From SG8-39 sp041558415 (GTDB lineage: Bacteria > Pseudomonadota > Gammaproteobacteria > Burkholderiales > SG8-39), in NCBI GenBank assembly GCA_041558415.1, contig JBFFEY010000020.1, positions 1 through 48,012 on the forward strand: a stretch of 48,012 bases of DNA, written 5' to 3'. This document shows, piece by piece, positions 37,728-45,853 of the stretch; position 1 is the first letter of the stretch, and each line of letters opens with the position of its first letter. Both the position numbers and the translations under genes were made by a program. The notes below the pieces were generated by a model. That model did not search any database. It was given only the letters and a program-made list of their open reading frames with translations, and was not told where the DNA came from.

Positions 37728-40088
37728 ATGAGCGCCGTACTGAGCCATCCGTCCGCTTCGCAAACCGACGTCAATGCACGGCTGGCGTTCCAGAAGCAGC
37801 TGCAGGTCGTCACCAACAAGATCCACGCCACCAACAACGTCGACGAGATCATCCTCGACGTCAGCGCCGACGTCTGCACGCTGTTCAACGCCGATCGCCT
37901 GACCATCTACGTGCTGGGCGAGGACAAGCAGTCGATCGTCTCCAAGGTGAAGACCGGCCTCAACTCCTTCAAGGACCTGCGTCTGCCCATCGCCGAGCAC
38001 TCGATCGCCGGCTACGTCGGGCTGGCGAAGAAGATGATCAACATCAAGGACGTGTACGACGACGGCGAGCTGCGCGGGATCAACCCGAGCCTGCGCTTCC
38101 TGCAGGAGGTGGACAAGCGCACCGGCTACCGCACCAAGCAGATGCTGGTCGCCCCCGTGCTCGACGAGTCCAAGGAGCTGATCGGCGTGCTGCAGCTGAT
38201 CAACAACAAGGCGGGCGTGCCGTTCGGCGCGCTGGCCGAGGAGGGCGTCACGGAGCTGGCGCAGACGCTCGCCATCGCCTTCAAGCAGCGCCAGAAGCCG
38301 CAGCTCGTCAAGACCAAGTACGACTACCTGATCGCCGATGCCGTGCTGTCGGCGGGCGAGTTCGACCTCGCCTCGCGCCAGGCGCGCAAGAAGGCGATGG
38401 ACATCGAGACCGTGCTGGCCGACGAGTTCCAGGTGAAGAACGCGGCGATCGGCCAGGCGCTGTCGAAGTTCTTCGGCGTGCCCTACGAGCCGTTCAAGTC
38501 CGACCGCGTCAAGCCCATGGACCTGCTGCGCAACCTGAAACGCGAGTACGTCGAGGCGAACCAGTGGCTGCCGATCGACGACACCAAGGAAGGCCTCGTC
38601 GTGCTGTGCCTCGATCCCGAGCGCGTGCGCTCGTCGCGCATCGCCTCCAACGTGTTCCCCAAGGCGCGCATCCAGTACCGCGTGACGACGATGCGCGACT
38701 TCAAGGAGACGATCAACCATTTCTACGGCAGCGAGATCGCCGACATGGGCGATATCGGCGACATGCTCTCGGGTCTCGACGACGAGACCCTGGAGCTGGA
38801 CGGTTCGGGCGACGAGGTCTCCGCCGCAGCCGACAACGAGCTCGTCAAGCTGGTCAACAAGGTCATCGTCGAGGCCTTCCAGAAGGGCGCCTCGGACATC
38901 CACATCGAGCCCTACCCGGGCAAGTCGAAGACCGAGATCCGGCTGCGCCGCGACGGCAACCTCGAGCCGTACATCGAGATCCCGGCGAGCTACCGCGCGG
39001 CGATCGTCGCGCGCATCAAGATCATGTGCGACCTGGACATCTCCGAGAAGCGCCGGCCCCAGGACGGCAAGATCAAGTTCAAGAAGTTCGGTCCGCTCGA
39101 CATCGAGCTGCGCGTGGCGACGATCCCGACCGCGGGCGGGGTCGAGGACATCGTCATGCGGATCCTCGCCGCGGGCGAGCCGATTCCGCTCGACAAGCTC
39201 GGCCTGACACCGGGCAACTTCGAGAACCTGAAGCGCACCGTGGAGAAGCCCTACGGCCTGTTCTTCGTCTGCGGCCCGACCGGCTCGGGCAAGACGACCT
39301 CGCTGCACTCGGTGCTCAAGTACCTGAACACGCCCGACACCAAGATCTGGACCGCCGAGGATCCGGTCGAGATCACGCAGAAGGGCCTGCGCCAGGTGCA
39401 GGTCAACAAGAAGGCGGGGCTAGACTTCGCCACCGTGATGAAGGCTTTCCTGCGCGCGGATCCCGACATCATCATGGTCGGCGAGATGCGCGACAAGGAA
39501 ACCACCTCCACCGGCATCGAGGCCTCGCTCACCGGCCACCTGGTGTTCGCCACGCTGCACACCAACTCGGCGCCGGAATCGATCATCCGCCTGCTCGACA
39601 TGGGCATGGACCCGTTCAACTTCGCCGACGCGCTGCTCGGCATCCTCGCGCAGCGCCTGGCGCGCCGGCTGTGCAGCTGCAAGGAGCCCTACGCGCCGGA
39701 GGGCGCCGAGCTGAAGCACTTCCTCACCGAGTACTGCGACGAGCTGCACAACACCAAGCCGTTCAAGACCGACGCCAAGTCGGCGATGGAGAACATCTAC
39801 AAGCAGTGGGTCAAGGAGTACGGTAACGACAAGGGCCAGCTGCAGCTCTACAAGCCGGTGGGCTGCGACAAGTGCGGCGGCAGCGGACTCAAGGGCCGCG
39901 TCGGCCTGCACGAGCTGCTGGTGGCCACCGACCCGATCAAGAAGCTAATCCAGGAGCATGCCCGCGTCGCCGAGATGCTGGCGCAGTGCCTCGAAGACGG
40001 CATGCGCACGCTCAAGCAGGACGGCATGGAGAAGTGCCTGATGGGCCTGACGCACCTCAAGGAAGTGCGGGCGGTCTGCATCAAGTAG
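37728..40088 (+). CDS. GspE/PilB-type secretion ATPase with N-terminal GAF domain
   Basis: A 786-residue cytosolic AAA-like motor ATPase. Residues ~15-195 form a GAF domain (NNVDEIILDVSADVCTLFNADRLTIYVLGE in outline; ending GVLQLINNK). Residues ~200-340 resemble the N-terminal MshEN/GspE region. An acidic linker (~350-375) leads to the ATPase: Walker A GPTGSGKTT at 516-524, IWTAEDPVEITQ (Asp box), DPDIIMVGEMRDKET (Walker B) and TLHTNSA (His box). A zinc-type cysteine set CSCKE and CDKCGGSGLKGR sits near the C-terminus. Usual PilB/GspE proteins have no GAF. No gspF/pilC or prepilin peptidase lies adjacent. The GAF could let a cyclic nucleotide or another ligand steer assembly or secretion. The gene is 195 bp after the phosphodiesterase gene and 31 bp before the HD-GYP gene. 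Confidence 0.92.
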   Translation: MSAVLSHPSASQTDVNARLAFQKQLQVVTNKIHATNNVDEIILDVSADVCTLFNADRLTIYVLGEDKQSIVSKVKTGLNSFKDLRLPIAEHSIAGYVGLAKKMINIKDVYDDGELRGINPSLRFLQEVDKRTGYRTKQMLVAPVLDESKELIGVLQLINNKAGVPFGALAEEGVTELAQTLAIAFKQRQKPQLVKTKYDYLIADAVLSAGEFDLASRQARKKAMDIETVLADEFQVKNAAIGQALSKFFGVPYEPFKSDRVKPMDLLRNLKREYVEANQWLPIDDTKEGLVVLCLDPERVRSSRIASNVFPKARIQYRVTTMRDFKETINHFYGSEIADMGDIGDMLSGLDDETLELDGSGDEVSAAADNELVKLVNKVIVEAFQKGASDIHIEPYPGKSKTEIRLRRDGNLEPYIEIPASYRAAIVARIKIMCDLDISEKRRPQDGKIKFKKFGPLDIELRVATIPTAGGVEDIVMRILAAGEPIPLDKLGLTPGNFENLKRTVEKPYGLFFVCGPTGSGKTTSLHSVLKYLNTPDTKIWTAEDPVEITQKGLRQVQVNKKAGLDFATVMKAFLRADPDIIMVGEMRDKETTSTGIEASLTGHLVFATLHTNSAPESIIRLLDMGMDPFNFADALLGILAQRLARRLCSCKEPYAPEGAELKHFLTEYCDELHNTKPFKTDAKSAMENIYKQWVKEYGNDKGQLQLYKPVGCDKCGGSGLKGRVGLHELLVATDPIKKLIQEHARVAEMLAQCLEDGMRTLKQDGMEKCLMGLTHLKEVRAVCIK

Positions 40089-40119
40089 GCGGCGGCGAAG
40101 TGCTGCGCGCCGGGCGCGA

Positions 40120-41835
40120 ATGTCGATGAGACGGTCCTCCTCTTCCTCCTCGATCGATACGACCCAGGGCCTGCTGTTCGCCGAGGAGCGCGCGCGCGAA
40201 GAAAGCGCGCGCGAATCGGCCGCCGACCTGGTCCAGCGTCTCGAGCAGCTGCACGCGATCGGCGCATCGCTGTCCGCCGAGCGCAACATCGACCGCCTGC
40301 TCGAGACCATCCTCACGGCGGCGAAGACCATCAGCCGCGCCGACGGCGGCACGCTCTACCGGGTCACCGCGGAGCGCACCCTGCGCTTCGAGATCGTGCG
40401 CACCAGCTCGCTCAAGTACTACCTCGGCGGCACCACCGGCCACCCGGTGCCGTTCTATCCGATCCAGCTCTACAAGGACGACAAGCCCAATCACAGCATG
40501 GTCGCGGCCTATGCCGCCCTGACCGGGGAGACGGTGAACATCGCCGACGCCTACACCGCCGAGGGCTTCGACTTCAGCGGCACCCGCGCCTTCGACAGCA
40601 AGACGGGCTACCGCTCGAAGTCCTTCCTCACCGTGCCGATGAAGAACCACGAGAACGAGATCATCGGCGTGCTGCAGCTCATCAACGCGACCGACCCGAA
40701 GAGCGGCGAGATCGTGAGCTTCTCGCCCTCGGACCAGCGGCTCGCCGAGTCGCTCGCCTCGCAGGCGGCGATCGCGCTCACCAACCGCATGCTGATCAAC
40801 CAGCTCGAGCAGCTGTTCGAGTCGTTCATCAAGCTGATCAACTCGGCGATCGACGAAAAGTCGCCCTACACGGGCGGCCACTGCCAGCGCGTGCCGGAGC
40901 TGACCATGATGCTCGCCGAGGCGGTCAACGATACGCGCGAGGGGCCGCTGCGCGCGTTCACCATGACCGACAAGGACCGCTACGAGCTGAAGATCGCCGG
41001 CATGCTGCACGATTGCGGCAAGGTCACCACGCCGGTGCACGTCGTCGACAAGTCGACCAAGCTCGAGACGATCTACGACCGCATCCACCTGATCGACACG
41101 CGCTTCGAGGTGCTGCGGCGCGATTTCGAGCTCGAGATGCTGAAGGACCGTGCGGCGCTGGTTGCGCAGGGCAAGCGCATGGAGGCCGCCGAGGTCGACC
41201 GGCGCTACCGCACGCAGATGCGCCAGCTCGACGACGACCGCAATTTCCTGCGCGTGTGCAATATCGGCGGCGAGCGCATGCGCGACGAGGACGCCGAGCG
41301 CGTGCGCCGCATCGCGCGGCAGTACCGCTGGCGCGACGTGTCGGGCCACGAGGCCGATTTCCTCAGCGAGGACGAGATCAGGAACCTGACCATCCGTGCC
41401 GGCACGCTGACCGAGGACGAGCGCAAGATCATCAACCATCACATCGTGGCGACGATCAACATGCTCGAGGCGCTGCCGTGGCCGAAGCACCTGGCGAACG
41501 TGCCGGAATACGCCGGCGGCCACCACGAGCGCATGGACGGCAAGGGCTACCCGAAGGGGCTGACGCGCGAGCAGATGTCGGTGCAGGCGCGCTGCATGGG
41601 CATCGCCGACATCTTCGAGGCGCTCACCGCCAAAGATCGTCCCTACAAGAAGGGCAAGACGCTGTCGGAATCGCTCGAGATCCTCGGCAAGTTCCGCCTA
41701 AACGGGCACGTCGACGAAGACCTGTTCGACGTCTTCATCCGCAAGAAGGTGTACCTGCGCTACGCCGAGATGTTCCTCGACCCCGAGCAGATCGACGTGG
41801 TCGACGAATCGCGCATCCCGGGCTACGTGCCCTGA
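40120..41835 (+). CDS. GAF and HD-GYP domain phosphohydrolase
   Basis: A 571-residue cytosolic protein: a short Ser-rich N-terminus, a coiled segment (~20-45), a GAF domain (~45-220, ending GVLQLINATDP) and an HD-GYP domain (~240-560). HD residues are His297-Asp298 in LHDCGKV, and the GYP motif is HHERMDGKGYPKGL (468-481). HD-GYP enzymes hydrolyse cyclic di-GMP (some cGAMP). About 170 residues separate HD from HHE, against about 60 in classical members. The extra part is charged and helical (RRDFELEMLKDRAAL and similar). The key metal residues remain, so activity is likely. It is 31 bp after the GAF-GspE gene, and both begin with GAF domains. Confidence 0.9.
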   Translation: MSMRRSSSSSSIDTTQGLLFAEERAREESARESAADLVQRLEQLHAIGASLSAERNIDRLLETILTAAKTISRADGGTLYRVTAERTLRFEIVRTSSLKYYLGGTTGHPVPFYPIQLYKDDKPNHSMVAAYAALTGETVNIADAYTAEGFDFSGTRAFDSKTGYRSKSFLTVPMKNHENEIIGVLQLINATDPKSGEIVSFSPSDQRLAESLASQAAIALTNRMLINQLEQLFESFIKLINSAIDEKSPYTGGHCQRVPELTMMLAEAVNDTREGPLRAFTMTDKDRYELKIAGMLHDCGKVTTPVHVVDKSTKLETIYDRIHLIDTRFEVLRRDFELEMLKDRAALVAQGKRMEAAEVDRRYRTQMRQLDDDRNFLRVCNIGGERMRDEDAERVRRIARQYRWRDVSGHEADFLSEDEIRNLTIRAGTLTEDERKIINHHIVATINMLEALPWPKHLANVPEYAGGHHERMDGKGYPKGLTREQMSVQARCMGIADIFEALTAKDRPYKKGKTLSESLEILGKFRLNGHVDEDLFDVFIRKKVYLRYAEMFLDPEQIDVVDESRIPGYVP

Positions 41836-41851
41836 GCGCCGGGCAGGCGCT
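41835..41851. terminator. Small hairpin between two convergent genes
   Basis: AGCGCC-GGGCA-GGCGCT, placed exactly between the stop codons of the HD-GYP gene and the convergent small gene. It has no T-run on either side, so it is a weak terminator candidate. Confidence 0.3.
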
Positions 41852-41853
41852 GC

Positions 41854-42195
41854 TTAGTTCGCGGCCGGACTGCCCTTGCTCGCGCCGCGCGTGGTGTAGA
41901 CGACCAGGCCCTCGGTGGCCACCTCGATGAACTTGTCGCTGTAGCCGAGTTCCTTCAGCTCCCACTTGAAGGCGTTCGCCAGGCGCGCCTTCTTGTACAC
42001 GCCCAATTTGTTCTTCTGGCCGTACTCGGCGGCCTGGTCAAGCACGTCCTCGAGCACCTTGGTGATGCGGTTGGCCGACACGCGTTTTTCCTTGGCCTGG
42101 TCGAGCGTCGGCGGGTAGCGCTTGGCGACCATTTCGGCGAGCTTCTTCGCGAATTCGTCGACGTCCTTGCCGACCAGCTTGCTCAGGATCCCCAT
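41854..42195 (-). CDS. Small conserved-looking hypothetical protein, 113 residues
   Basis: A soluble, lysine-rich, mainly helical protein starting at ATG 42195: GILSKLVGKDVDEFAKKLAEMVAKRYPP, later VSANRITKVLEDVLDQA and LANAFKWELKELGYSDKFIEVATE, here cited as separate helices. There is no signal peptide, membrane helix or catalytic motif. I do not recognise it. The composition and frame are convincing for a real gene. It is convergent with the HD-GYP gene and 76 bp downstream of the end of the oxygenase gene on the same strand, so it could be co-transcribed with that gene. Confidence 0.7.
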   Translation of the reverse strand: MGILSKLVGKDVDEFAKKLAEMVAKRYPPTLDQAKEKRVSANRITKVLEDVLDQAAEYGQKNKLGVYKKARLANAFKWELKELGYSDKFIEVATEGLVVYTTRGASKGSPAAN

Positions 42196-42271
42196 GGTGT
42201 CCTCGTACTCTCGGTTTGCAGTTGGGTGTCCGCGATTATCGCATCGCGCGGCGGCCCGCCGTCCCGCTGAC

Positions 42272-43057
42272 CTAGGCCGCCCGCGGCGCCGGCGTGACCA
42301 CCTTTTCCAGGTAGATGTTGTAGAGCAGCAGGTTGCGTTCGATCTCCGGCTGCTGGATGACCTCGACACCGTGGAACGCCTGATCACTCTTGAGGAAAGC
42401 GAACAGGCTGTTCGGCAGGAATCCGGCGGTCATCACCTTGTTGAACTGCTCGAAGGGATAGCGCTTCTCGCCGCTGCAGCGAAATGCCGGGTCCTTCGGC
42501 ACGTACACCGACGTGCCGAGCGCCTGCAGATTGTCGTCGGCCGGCAGGTAGAAGAGCAGCGAAACGAGCTTCTTCGGCGTATCGGTATGCGGCTTGATCG
42601 AGTAGTCGGTCATGTCGCGCACGAAGCGCGCCTCGACGCTGGTCACCAGGCGTGCCTCGGCGCCGAAACGCGCGCGGATGGGGGCCATGAACTTGCCGAT
42701 GATCATGTTGCGGAAGCGCTCGCCGAGCAGCCAGGCCGACAGGCTGCGCCAGGTGTCGCTGCCGCTGCCGAAGCTGGCCTCTTCCTCGACCTCGAGCACG
42801 GAAAGCTCGGCCAGGTAGCGGGGCTCGAACGGGCTCCTCGTCATCTCGCCGGTTTTCTTGTCGATGCGTCCGACCGTGCCGAACTCGTTGATCGGCGTGA
42901 GCGCCTCGGTCGCGGGCATGGTCTCGAGCATGCGCCGGTAGAATGCCTCCGGAAACACCGGCTGCACGTAAAAGTGCGGATACGGGTACGCGCGCACCTG
43001 CGTATTCGCGATCTGATAGTGGACGAATTCTTCGACGTCGAAGGCCATCAGCTGCAT
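42272..43057 (-). CDS. 2-oxoglutarate/Fe(II)-dependent oxygenase-like protein
   Basis: A 261-residue protein with the jelly-roll oxygenase ligand set: His157-x-Asp159 in KPHTDTPKK, His229 in AFHGVE and Arg241 for the 2-oxoglutarate carboxylate, with LVSLLFYLPAD as the strand following the HxD. The N-terminus (AYPYPHFYVQPVFPEAFY) is typical of the 2OG-Fe(II) oxygenases found in polysaccharide and secondary-metabolite loci. It probably hydroxylates a protein or sugar substrate. ATG 43057 is the start (ATG 43048 is an alternative). The frame stays open far upstream on the minus strand, but that part is a shadow of the TPR gene. It is divergent from the methyltransferase-like gene. Confidence 0.85.
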   Translation of the reverse strand: MQLMAFDVEEFVHYQIANTQVRAYPYPHFYVQPVFPEAFYRRMLETMPATEALTPINEFGTVGRIDKKTGEMTRSPFEPRYLAELSVLEVEEEASFGSGSDTWRSLSAWLLGERFRNMIIGKFMAPIRARFGAEARLVTSVEARFVRDMTDYSIKPHTDTPKKLVSLLFYLPADDNLQALGTSVYVPKDPAFRCSGEKRYPFEQFNKVMTAGFLPNSLFAFLKSDQAFHGVEVIQQPEIERNLLLYNIYLEKVVTPAPRAA

Positions 43058-43160
43058 CGTTCTCGGGTGCAGGTTACGGGCGAGGGCGCGGCATGCGGAT
43101 TCAGCCGGCCATGATGCTGCGCGCGTTGCACCGCGGAAATATACCACCGCGAACGCACGC

Positions 43161-43180
43161 GCCTCTGTGCTATAAGAGGC
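43161..43180 (+). promoter_or_regulatory. Inverted repeat with TATAAG in the divergent gap
   Basis: GCCTCT-N8-AGAGGC, with TATAAG (43171-43176) at its right side, in the 219-bp gap between the oxygenase gene and the methyltransferase-like gene. It may be the -10 of the rightward promoter with an overlapping operator. No clear -35 was seen. Confidence 0.25.
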
Positions 43181-43276
43181 GACGGGTCGCGCCGGAAGGT
43201 TTTGATTTTGCTGGATCCTTGGAGGCGTGACGGAATTCACGCTGCAACCGGAAACCGCGACAACGACAAGACAGTG

Positions 43277-43936
43277 ATGCAGTACTCGAGAGAAAACCCG
43301 AGTCCGCGCTACCGCGAGCTCCTCCGCATGTATCAGGACATGCACGTGCACGGCGAGCGCTTTCTGAACGTCGCGCCGCAGCATACCTTCGACGGGCGCA
43401 GCCTGCAGAAGGAGATCGTGCGCATCAAGCGTCTGGTCGAGCAGACCGGCGCGCTGACCATCCTCGACTACGGCAGCGGCAAGGGCGGCGGCTACGAGCC
43501 GCACCGCCTCGTGGTCAGCGGCGAGGGCGAGTGGGACAGCGTGCTCGACTACTGGGGGGTCGACGAGGTGACCTGCTACGACCCGGCCTACCTGCCGTAC
43601 AGCAAGCTGCCGAGCGGCACTTTTGATGGCGTCGTCTGCACCGACGTGCTGGAACATTGCCCGGAAGAGGACATTGGCTGGATCGTGCCCGAGATCTTTT
43701 CCTACGCCGATCGCTTCGTGTACCTGGCGGTCGCCTGCTATCCGGCGACCAAGCGGCTGCCGAACGGCGAGAACGCGCACTGCACCATCCGGCCGGTCGA
43801 ATGGTGGCAGGACGTCATCCAGCGCGCCGCGGCGGCGCGCCCCGGGGTGGCCTGGGAGGCCTGGATGGAGGCGAAAGCCGGAACCGGTATCGAGACGGTC
43901 GGCCTGCGCGGCGGCGCGCTGCAGTCGGCGGGCTGA
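43277..43936 (+). CDS. SAM-dependent methyltransferase-like protein
   Basis: A 219-residue protein with a class I methyltransferase core: motif I ILDYGSGKGGG (about residues 62-71), acidic residues after the second strand (YWGVDEVTCYDPAY) and a motif like FDGVVCTDVLEHCPEED, which in this superfamily marks the SAM pocket. The target is unknown. ATG 43277 is preceded by a weak ribosome site; the frame stays open upstream to 43202. It lies 33 bp before the first TPR gene, so it is probably in one transcription unit with the two TPR genes. Confidence 0.82.
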   Translation: MQYSRENPSPRYRELLRMYQDMHVHGERFLNVAPQHTFDGRSLQKEIVRIKRLVEQTGALTILDYGSGKGGGYEPHRLVVSGEGEWDSVLDYWGVDEVTCYDPAYLPYSKLPSGTFDGVVCTDVLEHCPEEDIGWIVPEIFSYADRFVYLAVACYPATKRLPNGENAHCTIRPVEWWQDVIQRAAAARPGVAWEAWMEAKAGTGIETVGLRGGALQSAG

Positions 43937-43969
43937 GCGGGTCCAGAACACGCATCCGGCGACCGCGCG

Positions 43970-45853
43970 ATGCTGAGCGCGCTGCTGCGGCAGATTTTCG
44001 GCGGGGGCAGGAAGACCGCGGCGGCCGCGCCGGCCGAAGCCCCGCCGGTCGGCCCGCTCGATGCCGCGCGTGCGCTGCTCGATGCGCGGCGCCTCGACGA
44101 GGCGCTGACGGAAGTCGAGCGCGTGCTCGGCGCCGATCCGCAGTCGGTCGACGCGCGGGTGCTGAAGGCGTCGATCCTGCGCCGCCAGCGGCGCCTGGCG
44201 GAGGCCAAATACCTGCTCGAGGAGGCGCTGATCGTCGATCCGCAGTGCGCGGAGGCCTGGCTCGAGCTGGGCACCTGCTACCGGCTGGAGGACGACCCGT
44301 TCTGGGCGCGCTTCTACCTGCGCCTGGCGAACGCCGCCGACCCGGGGCGCGCCGATGTCTGGAACGAGCTCGGCCTGGTCGAGATCACGCTCGGCAACTT
44401 CGAGCAGGCCGAGGAGTCGCTCGAGAACACCGTCAACCGCAACCCCGACCTTGCCGAGGGCTGGAACAACCTCGGCATGCTGCTCGGCCGCCGCCACGAT
44501 CTGGAAAACGCGCGCCGTCACTTCCTGCGCGCGGTGTACCTCAAGCCCGAGTTCTACATGGCGGCCTGCAACCTGGGGCTGGTCAACCGCGAGCTCGAGC
44601 GTTTCGAGGACGCCGAGCGCGAACTGCGCCGTGCGCTCGCGCTCGATCCGCAGCCGAGCGCGGCGCGCCTCAACCTGGCCGGGGTGCTGCAGGACACGGG
44701 CCGCGTCGAGGCCGCGCTCGAGATGCTCGAAACCGCGCACGCCGGGGCGCCGCAGGACGCCGACATCCTCACCGCGATGAGCGCGGTCGCGCTGCGGCTC
44801 GGCGACGGCGCGGCCGCCACGCGTCGGGCCGAGCAGGCACTCGGCTGCGCGCCGGACAACGCCGATGCGCGCCTTGCGCTGGCCACCGCGCAGCTCGCGC
44901 GCGGCGATTTCGCGCAGGGCTGGGAGAACTACGAGGCCCGGCTGGCGAGCGGGCAGGGCATCCAGCGCAGGTTCCCGATCGCGCGCTGGCGCGGCGAGGA
45001 TCTGCGCGGCAAGCGCATCTTCGTGTACGGCGAGCAGGGCCTGGGCGACGAGATCATGTTTGCCGCCTGCCTGCCGGACCTGCTGCGACGCGGGGCGCAC
45101 TGCCTGCTCGACTGCAATGCGCGCCTGCGCCCGCTGATGCGCGAAGCCTTTCCCGAAGTCGAGGTGCTGGAGGCCCTGACGCGGCCGGACTCAGCGGAGG
45201 TGATCGACGTCGGCGCCGACCTGTGCTCGCCGATTGGCTCGCTGCCGCGCTATTTGCGCAGGTCGCGCGAGGACTTCGGCGGCGGCCAGCCCTACCTGAA
45301 GGCGGACGCGCAGCGCGTCGCGGCCTGGCGTGCGCGGCTCGACGCACTGGGCGACGGGCTGAAGGTCGGCATCGCCTGGCGCGGCGGCCTGGCGCGCACC
45401 GGCCGCGCCAACCGCTCGATTGCGCTCGAGGCGCTGCGGCCCCTGCTGCAGACCGATGGCGTTCGCTGGGTCAGCCTGCAGCACGACGCGCGGGCCGAGG
45501 AACTGACCGCGCTCGAAGCGCGCGATGCCGGCCGCGTCACGCACTGGCACGAGGCGCACGAAGCGATGACGGAGACGGCGGCCCTCATCCCGGCGCTCGA
45601 CCTGGTGGTGACGGTGTGTTCGACGGTGGTGCATCTGTGCGGGGCGCTGGGCGCCAGGGCGCTGGTGATGACGCCGCGCGGGCCGGAATGGCGCTATTTG
45701 CTCGAGGGCAGCGCCATGCCCTGGTACGCGTCGGTCGAGCTGATCCGCCAGCGCCAGCGTGACGACTGGAGCGACGTGCTGGCGTGCGTGCGTGAGCGCC
45801 TGCAACGCGCGCAACCCGCAGCCTCCGCCGCTGCCTCGCAGGTGGCCTCATGA
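43970..45853 (+). CDS. TPR protein with glycosyltransferase-like C-terminal domain (paralogue 1)
   Basis: A 627-residue protein. Residues ~25-330 contain at least seven TPR units (for example AWLELGTCYRLEDDPFWARF, DVWNELGLVEITLGNFEQAE, EGWNNLGMLLGRRHDLENA). Residues ~335-610 form a GT-B-like glycosyltransferase domain with FVYGEQGLGDEIMFAACLPD, KVGIAWRGG and a C-terminal VCSTVVHLCGALGARALVM that recalls ADP-heptose transferases (GT9). TPR plus GT resembles O-GlcNAc transferase-like protein glycosyltransferases. It overlaps the next gene, a paralogue, by 4 bp (ATGA). Closeness to a type IV pilin gene suggests pilin or other surface glycosylation; this is inference. Confidence 0.85.
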   Translation: MLSALLRQIFGGGRKTAAAAPAEAPPVGPLDAARALLDARRLDEALTEVERVLGADPQSVDARVLKASILRRQRRLAEAKYLLEEALIVDPQCAEAWLELGTCYRLEDDPFWARFYLRLANAADPGRADVWNELGLVEITLGNFEQAEESLENTVNRNPDLAEGWNNLGMLLGRRHDLENARRHFLRAVYLKPEFYMAACNLGLVNRELERFEDAERELRRALALDPQPSAARLNLAGVLQDTGRVEAALEMLETAHAGAPQDADILTAMSAVALRLGDGAAATRRAEQALGCAPDNADARLALATAQLARGDFAQGWENYEARLASGQGIQRRFPIARWRGEDLRGKRIFVYGEQGLGDEIMFAACLPDLLRRGAHCLLDCNARLRPLMREAFPEVEVLEALTRPDSAEVIDVGADLCSPIGSLPRYLRRSREDFGGGQPYLKADAQRVAAWRARLDALGDGLKVGIAWRGGLARTGRANRSIALEALRPLLQTDGVRWVSLQHDARAEELTALEARDAGRVTHWHEAHEAMTETAALIPALDLVVTVCSTVVHLCGALGARALVMTPRGPEWRYLLEGSAMPWYASVELIRQRQRDDWSDVLACVRERLQRAQPAASAAASQVAS

